Origin: Pandoraea thiooxydans
GTDB lineage: Bacteria; Pseudomonadota; Gammaproteobacteria; Burkholderiales; Burkholderiaceae
DNA length: 64,000 nt
Direction: 5' to 3'
Assembly: GCF_001931675.1 (NCBI RefSeq)
Contig: NZ_CP014839.1
Location: forward strand, 2,232,001 to 2,296,000
The position numbers were made by a program, and so were the translations under genes. The notes beneath the pieces were generated by a model. It was not told the origin of the DNA and did not search any database. It worked only from the letters and a program-made list of their open reading frames with translations. Positions within the stretch are counted from its first letter, which is position 1; each line of letters starts with the position of its first letter. Positions 55,160-63,262 of this stretch are shown one piece after another.

Positions 55160-55188
55160 ATGTGTGGCCAATACCTGCGGTTTTCAAG
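55160..55188 (-). promoter_or_regulatory. Sigma-32 (heat-shock) promoter of clpB
   Basis: On the minus strand CCCTTGAAA (CTTGAAA at 55182-55188) and CCACACAT (55160-55167) are separated by 14 bp, close to the RpoH consensus CTTGAAA-N13/14-CCCCATNT. The start would lie near 55152, about 27 nt before the ATG. Confidence 0.78.
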
Positions 55189-55268
55189 GGAAAAAAGGCG
55201 TATTTCGCCGAATCTGTGCGCCAAACCCGTACACGGTGCCCGGCTTGCCTTCCGGGCAGGCATCGTTT

Positions 55269-55291
55269 AATATGCATAAAATTTACATATT
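55269..55291. promoter_or_regulatory. NsrR-like dyad in the truncated haemoglobin promoter
   Basis: AATATGCATAA and ATTTACATATT are separated by one base, the 11-1-11 layout of NsrR sites; they match the consensus half-sites at 8 and 7 of 11 positions. The site abuts the proposed start codon at 55300 and overlaps a possible TATTTT -10 box (55288-55293). Confidence 0.45.
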
Positions 55292-55299
55292 TTAGTATC

Positions 55300-55758
55300 G
55301 TGACCCGACCCGATGACCCAGCCGTGGCGCCCCGCGCGGCATCGCCCGACGAAGCCAATATTCGCACGCTGGTCGATACTTTTTATGACAGGGTCCGCGA
55401 GGACGACATGCTCGGCCCGATCTTCGACCGGATCCTGGCCGGCCGCTGGGACCAGCACCTGCCGAAAATGTACGATTTCTGGAGCAATATCGTGCTCGGC
55501 ACCAAGCGTTTTCGCGGCAATGTGATGCAGGCGCATATGCCGCTGCAGGGGCTGCGCGGCGAGCACTTCAACCGTTGGCTCTATCTTTTTCTGGATACGG
55601 TCAACCACCTTTACGAGCCGGCCGCCGCCGCAGCCTTCATGACGCCGGCCTTGCGTATCGCGCAAAGCCTGCAGCTTGGCCTGTTCGGGTGGGACTACGT
55701 CTTGCCGCCAGAGCAGCAAGCCCTGCTGGCGCGCCTGACCCGCCCCGCCCAGCCATAG
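55300..55758 (+). CDS. Group III truncated haemoglobin
   Basis: A small haem-binding globin, about 152 aa from GTG at 55300. It has the group III pattern VDTFYDRVREDDMLGPIF at the A-B helices, HLPKMYDFWSNIVLGTKRFRG, and the proximal-His region GLRGEHFNRWLYLFLDTV. Such globins are implicated in low-oxygen or nitric oxide metabolism. The frame runs back to 55117 across the clpB promoter, but no family residues are there. No Shine-Dalgarno precedes the GTG, which may indicate a very short or absent leader. It converges with moaE, 15 bp away. Confidence 0.85.
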   Translation: MTRPDDPAVAPRAASPDEANIRTLVDTFYDRVREDDMLGPIFDRILAGRWDQHLPKMYDFWSNIVLGTKRFRGNVMQAHMPLQGLRGEHFNRWLYLFLDTVNHLYEPAAAAAFMTPALRIAQSLQLGLFGWDYVLPPEQQALLARLTRPAQP

Positions 55759-55773
55759 CGCGCGCCGGCCAAG

Positions 55774-56244
55774 CTATTCGTCCTGCGTTTTATCCACGCC
55801 CCAGCGAGCCAGCGCCGCCTCGTCGCTATGCCGAGCCTCGACCCAGCGGGCCCCGGCCGGCGTCTGTTCCTTTTTCCAGAACGGCGCTTCCGATTTCAGG
55901 TAATCCATGATGAATTCACACGCCGCAAACGCCTCGCCGCGATGCGCGGAGGTCACCGCGACCAGCACGATCTGATCGGCCGGCTTGAGCTTGCCGTAGC
56001 GGTGGATTACCAGTGCGTCATAGATGTCCCAGCGTTCATGGGCCTGCTCGACAATCGCGGCCAGTGACTTCTCAGTCATGCCGGGATAGTGCTCGAGTTC
56101 GAGTTCGGCGACGTCCTCGCCGCCGCTGAGGTCGCGCACCGTACCGACAAAGCAGGCCACGGCGCCTACCCGCAGATCGCCGGCCCGCAGTGCCGCGACT
56201 TCCGCGCTCAAGTCGAAATCGTCCTGCTGGACTTTGATAGGCAT
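55774..56244 (-). CDS. moaE: Molybdopterin synthase catalytic subunit
   Basis: Large subunit of MPT synthase, 156 aa, inserting two sulfurs into precursor Z with MoaD. Conserved stretches are GAVACFVGTVRD, LELEHYPGMTEKSL, VAVTSAHRGEAFAACEFIMD and the catalytic lysine-bearing LKSEAPFWKKE. It lies 10 bp after moaD. Confidence 0.95.
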   Translation of the reverse strand: MPIKVQQDDFDLSAEVAALRAGDLRVGAVACFVGTVRDLSGGEDVAELELEHYPGMTEKSLAAIVEQAHERWDIYDALVIHRYGKLKPADQIVLVAVTSAHRGEAFAACEFIMDYLKSEAPFWKKEQTPAGARWVEARHSDEAALARWGVDKTQDE

Positions 56245-56254
56245 GGCGTTGTCC

Positions 56255-56512
56255 TCAACCGCCGGTGACCGGCGGGAAAAAAGCCACCTCGCACTGCTCG
56301 CTCAGGCGCGTGGCCGGGCTGCACATCTGGTGGTTGTAGGCCGTGCGCAGAGCCTTGCCTTCGGCCAGAGTCTCTTGCCACGCCGCGCCGCGCTCGCGCA
56401 GCCAAGCCCGCACGTCGCCGACCGTGCGCACCGATTCCGGCACCTCGACGGTTTCCTGGGCCGTGCCCAGCGCCTCGCGAACGCTGGCAAAAAAACGCAA
56501 TTCAATTTTCAT
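56255..56512 (-). CDS. moaD: Molybdopterin synthase sulfur carrier subunit
   Basis: A ubiquitin-like 85-aa protein ending in the required Gly-Gly (FFPPVTGG), which is thiocarboxylated and inserts into MoaE. It opens MKIELRFFASVREALG. It lies between moeA (23 bp) and moaE (10 bp). Confidence 0.94.
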   Translation of the reverse strand: MKIELRFFASVREALGTAQETVEVPESVRTVGDVRAWLRERGAAWQETLAEGKALRTAYNHQMCSPATRLSEQCEVAFFPPVTGG

Positions 56513-56535
56513 GGGAAACCAATAGCTCCTGCGGT

Positions 56536-57756
56536 TCAGTAAAGCAATTCGGCAAAGGGAATGAATTGAACATTCTCGCCAGCCTGGATCGCGTGATTGG
56601 GAGGATTATCGATCAGGCCGTCGCCCCAGACAGTCGAGGTCAGTACCGCCGAACTCTGGTTGGCGAACAGCGACAGGCCGCCGTCCTCGTTGAGCCGCGC
56701 ACGCAGGAATTCGTTGCGGCGATCGGCCTTTTTTTGCGTGAAATCGGCGCGCATCGCGAAGCGCCGCGGCGTGACGCGCTCGACGCCCTGCAAGCGCAGG
56801 ATGAACGGGCGCACGAACAGCAGAAACGTCACCAGGCTGGAGACCGGATTGCCGGGCAGCCCCATGAAATAGGCCGGCCGGGTGGTGCCGTTGTCAACTT
56901 CGCCAAACGCCAGCGGTTTGCCGGGCTTGAGCGCGATCTGCCACAGGTTGAGGCGCCCCTCGGCCTGCACGGCCGGCTTGATGTGGTCTTCCTCGCCGAC
57001 CGAGACCCCGCCCACGGTGATGATCAGATCGTGCTCCCGCGCGGCTTGGCGCAGCGTCGCGCGCGTCGTGTCGAGCCGGTCGGGCACGATGCCGAAGTCG
57101 GTCAGCGCGCAGCCGAGATTTTCGAGCAGACCGCGCAGTGTAAAGCGGCTGGAATTGTAGATCGAGCCTGGGCGCAGCGGCTCACCCGGCATGACCAGCT
57201 CGTCACCCGTGAAAAAAACCGCCACACGCAAGCGCCGGGTGACCGGCACCCGCGCGCAACCCACCGAAGCAGCCAACCCCAGCGCCTGCGGGCTCAGGCG
57301 AGTGCCGGCCGGCAGGATCACGCTGCCCGCCTGTATATCCGCTCCCTGGCGCGTTATCCATTCGCCGATCTGGGGCTGATGACGAATGACGACCTCGTCG
57401 CCGCGCGCTTCGCACTGCTCCTGCATGATCGAGGTGTCGGCACCCGCCGGGATCGGCGCGCCGGTGAAAACCCGGGCCGCGGTGCCCGGCTCCAACGGCT
57501 CGGGCTGGTGTCCGGCGGGCACCCGTTGCGACACCGGCAGAACCGTTTCGGCGCCATGCAGATCGGCATGACGCACCGCGTAGCCGTCGACCGCGCTGTT
57601 GCTCATCGGCGGCACGTCCAGCGGCGACACGATGTCCTCGGCCAGCACGCGGCCATTGGCTTCGAGCGTGTTCAGGCTTTCGCTCTCGCGGATCGGGCGG
57701 GCCGCGCTCAGGACGGCTTGCAGCGCTTCTTGGGTACTCAGCATGGTCGATGTCAC
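56536..57756 (-). CDS. moeA: Molybdopterin molybdenumtransferase
   Basis: Inserts molybdenum into adenylated molybdopterin. The 406-aa protein has the MoeA start region PLDVPPMSNSAVDGYAVRHADL, FTGAPIPAGADTSIMQE, the MPT-binding TVGGVSVGEEDHIKPA and the C-terminal GLPGNPVSSLVTFLLF. It heads the moeA-moaD-moaE run. A 140-bp leader before it contains two mutually exclusive hairpins. Confidence 0.95.
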   Translation of the reverse strand: MTSTMLSTQEALQAVLSAARPIRESESLNTLEANGRVLAEDIVSPLDVPPMSNSAVDGYAVRHADLHGAETVLPVSQRVPAGHQPEPLEPGTAARVFTGAPIPAGADTSIMQEQCEARGDEVVIRHQPQIGEWITRQGADIQAGSVILPAGTRLSPQALGLAASVGCARVPVTRRLRVAVFFTGDELVMPGEPLRPGSIYNSSRFTLRGLLENLGCALTDFGIVPDRLDTTRATLRQAAREHDLIITVGGVSVGEEDHIKPAVQAEGRLNLWQIALKPGKPLAFGEVDNGTTRPAYFMGLPGNPVSSLVTFLLFVRPFILRLQGVERVTPRRFAMRADFTQKKADRRNEFLRARLNEDGGLSLFANQSSAVLTSTVWGDGLIDNPPNHAIQAGENVQFIPFAELLY

Positions 57757-57811
57757 GGGTCAGGGGTTCGCGGTCGGTACGATGCGCATGGCGCCCAGTC
57801 GTCATGCCGGC

Positions 57812-57839
57812 GCATCGGGATGCGGGCACGCCCCGCATC
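57812..57839. repeat. Overlapping alternative hairpins upstream of moeA
   Basis: GATGCGGG (57819-57826) can pair with CCCGCATC (57832-57839), or its GATGC with GCATC (57812-57816); the two pairings exclude each other. They lie 56-83 nt upstream of the moeA start. On the plus strand the larger stem is followed by four T residues. Significance is unproven. Confidence 0.4.
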
Positions 57840-57896
57840 TTTTGCATTGTAGCGGCTGCCCCGCCGTTGCACAGCGCCGTTGCCGCATATGGATTA

Positions 57897-58505
57897 TCAG
57901 GATGGCTGCGCCGCTGGCGGCAGGATCCCGCGCAAGCGCTCGCGCAACGCGGGCAGCACCTCGGCCTCGAACCAGGGGTGGTGCTTGAACCATGCCTGAT
58001 TGCGCGGACTGGGGTGCGGCAGCGGAAAATAGGTCGGCAGATAGTCGCGCCATTGCCGTACGGTGTCGGCCATGGTGGCGCCGCACGCGTCGCCGAGGTA
58101 ATAGCGCTGCGCATAGCTGCCGATCAGAAGGGTCAGACGGATCTCAGGCATGGCCTGGCGCAATGGGCCGTGCCAGCGTGGCGCGCAGATCGGCCGCGGC
58201 GGCAGGTCGCCGCTTTTGCCGCTGCCGGGAAAGCAAAGCCCCATCGGCACGATCGCCAGCAGCGAGGCATCGTAGAAGCGCTCACGGCTCATCTCCAGCC
58301 AGCCGCGCAGGCGGTCACCCGACGGGTCGTTCCACGGCACACCGGTGTTGTGAACGCGCCGGCCCGGCGCCTGGCCGACGATCAGCACACGGGAAGATGG
58401 ATGCGCGACCACCACCGGGCGCGGCTCATGCGGCAGATCCGCCGCACAGGCGCGGCATGCACGCACCTCCTGCAGCAGCGGCGACAAGCGGGGCGCGCGG
58501 GCCAT
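57897..58505 (-). CDS. Uracil-DNA glycosylase superfamily protein
   Basis: A 202-aa protein of the UDG fold: LIVGQAPGRRVHNTGVPWND as motif 1 and LPHPSPRNQAWFKHHPWFE as motif 2. A Cys pair (CRACAADL) near the N-terminus resembles the Fe-S families, but the overall sequence differs from the family 4 enzyme at 28.4 kb. The active-site acid/Asn of motif 1 is not the standard GEAPG form, so activity on uracil is uncertain. It begins 15 bp after thrC. Confidence 0.82.
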   Translation of the reverse strand: MARAPRLSPLLQEVRACRACAADLPHEPRPVVVAHPSSRVLIVGQAPGRRVHNTGVPWNDPSGDRLRGWLEMSRERFYDASLLAIVPMGLCFPGSGKSGDLPPRPICAPRWHGPLRQAMPEIRLTLLIGSYAQRYYLGDACGATMADTVRQWRDYLPTYFPLPHPSPRNQAWFKHHPWFEAEVLPALRERLRGILPPAAQPS

Positions 58506-58520
58506 GCCGAATGCAGAGAA

Positions 58521-59981
58521 CTAGAGGCCGGTGTGCGCGGCGATGAATGCCTTCACACGGGCAACGTCGGCCGGCACGGTTTCGAAACGCTGCGGCAGGG
58601 CCTCGAGGTGCTCGAAACCTGCCGGGCGCGGCGGTTCGCGGTGCAGCGCCTCGCGAATCGTCTCGGCGAACTTGGCTGGCTGTGCCGTTTCGAGCACAAC
58701 CATCGGGATGCCGGGTTCGAGTTGTTCGCGCGCGACTTTGACACCATCGGCGGTATGGGTGTCGATGACCACGCCATAACGCTGGTCGATGTCGCGAATC
58801 GTCGCCAGGCGGTCGTCGTGCGTGCTGCGCCCCGAGACAAAACCAAACTCGGCGATGCGGGAGAAATCGGCCGAGCCGGCCAGATCGAACCCGCCGTCGG
58901 CCTCGACGGCCTGGAAGAGATCGACCGTGCGCCGGGCATCGCGGCCCAGCAGATCGAACATGAACCGCTCGAAATTGGACGCCTTGGAGATATCCATGCT
59001 GGGGCTGCTGGTATGCAGCGTCTCGGCCGATTTGCGCACGCGGTAGCGCCCGGTGCGGAAAAACTCGTCGAGCACGTCGTTTTCGTTGGTGGCCACCACC
59101 AGCCGGTGGATCGGCAGGCCCATCATGCGGGCGATGTGGCCGGCGCAGACGTTACCGAAATTGCCCGAGGGCACCGTGAACGAGACCGGGCGGTCCTGCC
59201 CGCTCGCGCCGCCGGTTGCCGCGAAGTAGCCCTTGAAGTAGTACACCACCTGCGCCACCACACGCGCCCAGTTGATCGAATTGACCGTGCCGATCTGCTG
59301 TTGCGCCTTGAACGCCAGGTCGTTGGAGACCGCCTTGACGATGTCCTGGCAATCGTCGAACACGCCCTGCACCGCCAGATTGAAGATATTCGGATCCTGC
59401 AGGCTGTACATCTGGGCGGTCTGGAACGCGCTCATCTTGCCGGCCGGGGACAACATGAAAACCCGGATGCCCTGCTTGCCGCGCATTGCGTATTCCGCCG
59501 CGCTGCCGGTGTCGCCCGAGGTCGCACCGAGGATATTGAGCGATTGTCCATGCTGCGCCAACGTGTATTCGAACAGGTTGCCCAGCAGTTGCATGGCCAT
59601 GTCCTTGAACGCCAGCGTCGGCCCGTTGGACAGACCCAGCAGGGACATTTGCGTGCCCCGCTCGTCACCGAGCACGCGCAGCGGCGCGATCTCGCGCGGG
59701 TCTTCGCCGGCGCGCACGTTGCAGTAGACCTCGGGGGTGTAGGTGCGGCGCGCGAGCCGGCGCAAGTCGTCGGCGGGAATGTCGTCGCAGAACTTGGCCA
59801 GGACGGCGCAGGCCAGATCGGCATATGAAAGCCGCCGCCAGGAAGCGAGTTCGGCGGCGTCGATGCGCGGATACTCGAGCGGCAGGTACAGCCCTCCGTC
59901 CGGCGCCAGGCCGCCCAACAGAATGCGGGAAAACGAAAGCGGCTCGCTGCCGGAGGTGTCGCGTGTGGAGAGATATTTCAT
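58521..59981 (-). CDS. thrC: Threonine synthase
   Basis: Converts O-phosphohomoserine to threonine with PLP. The 486-aa protein begins MKYLSTRDTSGSEPLSF; the PLP lysine is K126 in LAFKDMAMQLLGNLF, and LGATSGDTGSAAEYAMRGK and SGNFGNVCAGHIARMMGLPI are conserved. An upstream in-frame ATG (60005) overlaps hom and is not favoured. It follows hom by 20 bp; the homoserine kinase between the two steps is not in the window. Confidence 0.95.
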   Translation of the reverse strand: MKYLSTRDTSGSEPLSFSRILLGGLAPDGGLYLPLEYPRIDAAELASWRRLSYADLACAVLAKFCDDIPADDLRRLARRTYTPEVYCNVRAGEDPREIAPLRVLGDERGTQMSLLGLSNGPTLAFKDMAMQLLGNLFEYTLAQHGQSLNILGATSGDTGSAAEYAMRGKQGIRVFMLSPAGKMSAFQTAQMYSLQDPNIFNLAVQGVFDDCQDIVKAVSNDLAFKAQQQIGTVNSINWARVVAQVVYYFKGYFAATGGASGQDRPVSFTVPSGNFGNVCAGHIARMMGLPIHRLVVATNENDVLDEFFRTGRYRVRKSAETLHTSSPSMDISKASNFERFMFDLLGRDARRTVDLFQAVEADGGFDLAGSADFSRIAEFGFVSGRSTHDDRLATIRDIDQRYGVVIDTHTADGVKVAREQLEPGIPMVVLETAQPAKFAETIREALHREPPRPAGFEHLEALPQRFETVPADVARVKAFIAAHTGL

Positions 59982-60001
59982 GGCGTGGCGACCGGTTGCG
60001 T

Positions 60002-61312
60002 TCAATTCAGGCTTTCCATGCGGATGCGGGTGACGTTCGAGAGCACCGTGGGCAGCGCCTCGATGCGGCCGATCGCGGTGTTGATGTGCTTTTCCTGCGT
60101 TTGGTGGGTCAGGATGATGATATCGGTCTGCTGTTCACCCTCGCGCGATTCCTTTTGCAGCAAAGCATCGATGGAGATGCCCAGATCGGCCAGGATGCGG
60201 GTGATCTCGGCCAGCACGCCGGTTTGGTCGGCTACCCGCAGACGCAGGTAGTAGCTGGTGGTGACCTCGTCGATCGGCAGCACCGGGGTGTTCGACAGCG
60301 CATCGTGCTGGAACGCGAGATGCGGTACGCGATGGCCAGGGTCGGCAGTATGCAGGCGGGTGACGTCGACCAGGTCGGCCACCACCGCCGAGGCGGTCGG
60401 CTCGGCCCCCGCACCCTTGCCGTAGTAGAGCGTTGCGCCCACCGCGTCGCCCTGCACCACGACCGCGTTCATCGGCCCCTCGACGTTGGCGATCAGCCGC
60501 TTGCCGGGGATCAGCGTGGGGTGCACGCGCAGCTCGATACCTGACGCGACCCGGCGCGTGATGCCGAGCAGCTTGATGCGGTAGCCCAGTTCCTCGGCGT
60601 ATTTGATATCGATCGCCGCCAGCCTGGTGATGCCTTCGACATAGGCCTTGTCGAACTGCACGGGCACCCCGAACGCGATGGCGCTCATGATGGTGATCTT
60701 GTGCGCGGCGTCGATCCCCTCGATATCGAAGGTCGGGTCGGCTTCGGCATAGCCCAGTTGCTGGGCCTCCTTGAGCGCAACATCGAAGTCGAGGCCCTTG
60801 TCGCGCATTTCGGACAGGATGAAGTTGGTCGTGCCGTTGATGATCCCGGCGATCCATTCGATGCGGTTGGCGGTGAGCCCTTCGCGCAGCGCCTTGATGA
60901 TGGGAATGCCGCCGGCCACGGCAGCCTCGAATGCCACCATGACGTTGTTGGCTCTGGCCGCGGCGAAAATTTCGTTGCCGTGGACCGCCAGCAGCGCCTT
61001 GTTGGCGGTGACGATGTGCTTGCCATTGGCAATCGCCGTCAGGACCAATTCGCGTGTCAGGTCGTATCCGCCGATCGTTTCGACGACGATGTCGATATTG
61101 GGGTCGGTCACCACCCGCATCGGGTCGTCGACCACCTCGCAGGCTCCCGCCAGGCGTTGCCGCGCACGCTCCACGTTGCGTACCGCGACGATCGTGATTT
61201 CGATGCCGCGGCCTGCGCGGCGTTGAATTTCTTCCTGATTGCGGCGCAACACGTCGAATACACCGTATCCCACGGTGCCCAGTCCCAGCAAACCTACTTT
61301 AATCGGATTCAT
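60002..61312 (-). CDS. hom: Homoserine dehydrogenase
   Basis: Reduces aspartate semialdehyde to homoserine, the branch point of threonine and methionine synthesis. The 436-aa monofunctional enzyme has the NAD(P) motif GLLGLGTVGYGV, the AANKALLA region, GIINGTTNFILSEM and a C-terminal ACT domain (about 355-436, YYLRLRVADQTGVLAEITRI) for feedback regulation. The substrate is the same aspartate semialdehyde consumed by EctB and the lysine pathway. Confidence 0.96.
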   Translation of the reverse strand: MNPIKVGLLGLGTVGYGVFDVLRRNQEEIQRRAGRGIEITIVAVRNVERARQRLAGACEVVDDPMRVVTDPNIDIVVETIGGYDLTRELVLTAIANGKHIVTANKALLAVHGNEIFAAARANNVMVAFEAAVAGGIPIIKALREGLTANRIEWIAGIINGTTNFILSEMRDKGLDFDVALKEAQQLGYAEADPTFDIEGIDAAHKITIMSAIAFGVPVQFDKAYVEGITRLAAIDIKYAEELGYRIKLLGITRRVASGIELRVHPTLIPGKRLIANVEGPMNAVVVQGDAVGATLYYGKGAGAEPTASAVVADLVDVTRLHTADPGHRVPHLAFQHDALSNTPVLPIDEVTTSYYLRLRVADQTGVLAEITRILADLGISIDALLQKESREGEQQTDIIILTHQTQEKHINTAIGRIEALPTVLSNVTRIRMESLN

Positions 61313-61375
61313 GCGTCGTTACTTTTTAAAATCGAAATCGATGCCGCCCACGCCGCACCAGCGGCCGAGCCGGGC

Positions 61376-62602
61376 TCAAGTGCCGTGGCGTCGGCGGTAA
61401 CCGTCCAGGAAACGGGCGATGCGGCCGATGGCATCGCGCAAGTCGTCCTCGTTGGGCAGGAACACGACGCGGAAATGATCCGGCTGCTGCCAGTTGAAAC
61501 CGCTGCCCTGCACCAGCAGCACGCGTTCCTCGAGCAGCAACTCGAGAATGAAGGCCTGGTCGTCCTTGATCGGATAGACCGCCGGATCGAGTTTCGGGAA
61601 CAGGTAGAGCGCCGCCTTCGGCTTGACGCAAGACACCCCCGGAATCTCGGTGAGCAGCCGGTGGGCGAGTTCGCGCTGCTTGAAAAGCCGCCCGCCGGGG
61701 ACGATCAGGTCGTTGATGCTCTGGTAGCCGCCGAGCGCGGTCTGGATCGCATATTGGCCCGGCACATTGGGGCAAAGGCGCATCGAGGCCAGGATGTTGA
61801 GGCCTTCGATGTAATCCTGCGCATGCCGCTTGTCGCCGGACACGACCATCCAGCCGGCCCGATAACCGCACGAGCGGTAGCTTTTCGACAAACCGTTGAA
61901 GGTCACCGTGAGGACGTCGTCGGACAGCGCGGCGATCGAGGTGTGCGTGGCGCCGTCGTAGAGGATCTTGTCGTAAATCTCGTCGGCGTAGATGATCAGT
62001 TGATGCTCTCGCGCCAGCGCGACGATCTCGCGCAGCAGTTCGTCGGAATACAGCGCGCCGGTCGGATTGTTGGGGTTGATCACCACGATGGCCCGCGTAT
62101 TCGGCGTGATCTTGCGGCGGATATCGTCCAGATCGGGCTGCCAGTCCGCCTGCTCGTCGCAGATGTAATGCACCGGCGTGCCGCCCGACAGGCTCACCGC
62201 CGCGGTCCAGAGCGGATAATCCGGTGCCGGCACCAGAACTTCGTCACCCGTGTTGAGCAACGCCTGCATCGACATCACGATGAGTTCCGAGGCGCCGTTG
62301 CCGAGGTAGATATCGTCGAGCTGCACGTCGCGCACATTCTTCTGCTGCATGTAGTGCATGATCGCCTTGCGCGCCGAGAAAATGCCGCGCGAGTCGGAGT
62401 AGCCGGACGACGACGGGATGTTGCGGATCATGTCCTGCACGATCTCGTCGGGCGCCTCGAAGCCGAACGGCGCGAGATTGCCGATGTTCAACTTGATGAT
62501 GCGGTGCCCTTCTTCCTCCATGCGCTTGGCATGTTCGAGTATCGGGCCGCGAATGTCGTAACAGACGTTTTGCAGCTTCTGGGATTTCTGAATCGGTTTC
62601 AC
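61376..62602 (-). CDS. alaT: AlaT-type aminotransferase (glutamate-pyruvate)
   Basis: A fold-type I PLP aminotransferase, 409 aa from GTG at 62600-62602, which gives (V/M)KPIQKSQKLQNVCYDIRGP as in AlaT; a start at 62665 would add 21 unconserved residues. The PLP lysine lies in TFNGLSKSYRSCGYRAGW; NPNNPTGALY and YADEIYDKILYD are conserved. AlaT makes alanine from pyruvate. First gene of the alaT-hom-thrC run, 63 bp before hom, where this position is usual in beta-proteobacteria. Confidence 0.92.
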   Translation of the reverse strand: MKPIQKSQKLQNVCYDIRGPILEHAKRMEEEGHRIIKLNIGNLAPFGFEAPDEIVQDMIRNIPSSSGYSDSRGIFSARKAIMHYMQQKNVRDVQLDDIYLGNGASELIVMSMQALLNTGDEVLVPAPDYPLWTAAVSLSGGTPVHYICDEQADWQPDLDDIRRKITPNTRAIVVINPNNPTGALYSDELLREIVALAREHQLIIYADEIYDKILYDGATHTSIAALSDDVLTVTFNGLSKSYRSCGYRAGWMVVSGDKRHAQDYIEGLNILASMRLCPNVPGQYAIQTALGGYQSINDLIVPGGRLFKQRELAHRLLTEIPGVSCVKPKAALYLFPKLDPAVYPIKDDQAFILELLLEERVLLVQGSGFNWQQPDHFRVVFLPNEDDLRDAIGRIARFLDGYRRRHGT

Positions 62603-62701
62603 AGCGTCGGCTTTCTCGGCGGGATCGGGGGAGACAGCGCGCCTGGCGGCTGCCCAATGCTGCATCGCAGAGGCCGCAGCCGCCAGCGAATCGCAAAAAG
62701 T

Positions 62702-62719
62702 TATAATTTAGCGAATTAT
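62702..62719. promoter_or_regulatory. Divergent promoter patch between alaT and the Mth938 gene
   Basis: ATAATT (62703-62708) and AATTAT (62714-62719) form an inverted repeat with a 5-bp spacer in the only AT-rich patch of this 273-bp region. TATAAT (62702-62707) is plus-oriented; the minus strand offers CATAAT and TATAAC. -35 boxes are weak. Confidence 0.45.
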
Positions 62720-62875
62720 GACAGAGTTCGGCAACGCATTATTGACGCGGCCAGGCAGTAGCGGCATGATGCGCGGCACATTGCGGCATTCAGGCGCTGT
62801 CCGAAATACCATCGTCAACACATTGCCGCCGGCGGCCCCGACCCGCCGGCGGCAACCATTTGCGGACCATCGACC

Positions 62876-63262
62876 TTGAAATTACACCAGGAGTCACTTC
62901 AGGCCAACAATGCCGTCACGGCATATGGGCCGGATTACGTCGATATCAACAAGGAGCGCTTCACGCACAGCGTCGTCGTCCAGCCCACCGGTCCGGTGCA
63001 GGCATGGCCGGTGAACTCTTTTACCGCGTTGCAGCCAGAGCATTTCGCGGCTTTGCTCGACGGCACTCCGGAAGTGGTCATTTTCGGCAGCGGCCAGCGC
63101 CTGCGGTTTCCCCACCCCCGCCTGACCAGTGCGCTGACGAGCGTGCGCATCGGCGTGGAAACCATGGATTTCCAGGCGGCATGCCGCACCTACAACATTC
63201 TCATGGCGGAAGGCCGCAAGGTCACCGCCGTTCTCCTGATCGAAAACGAGACCTCCGCGTGA
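62876..63262 (+). CDS. Mth938-like domain protein
   Basis: A 128-aa protein of the Mth938/NDUFAF3-like fold: PEVVIFGSGQRLRFPHPRL and GVETMDFQAACRTYNILMAEGRKVTAVLLIE are the conserved parts. The start appears to be TTG at 62876, giving (L/M)KLHQESLQANNAVTAYG as in Burkholderia relatives. Function is unknown in bacteria. It overlaps the following glycosyltransferase start as GTGA. Confidence 0.85.
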   Translation: MKLHQESLQANNAVTAYGPDYVDINKERFTHSVVVQPTGPVQAWPVNSFTALQPEHFAALLDGTPEVVIFGSGQRLRFPHPRLTSALTSVRIGVETMDFQAACRTYNILMAEGRKVTAVLLIENETSA

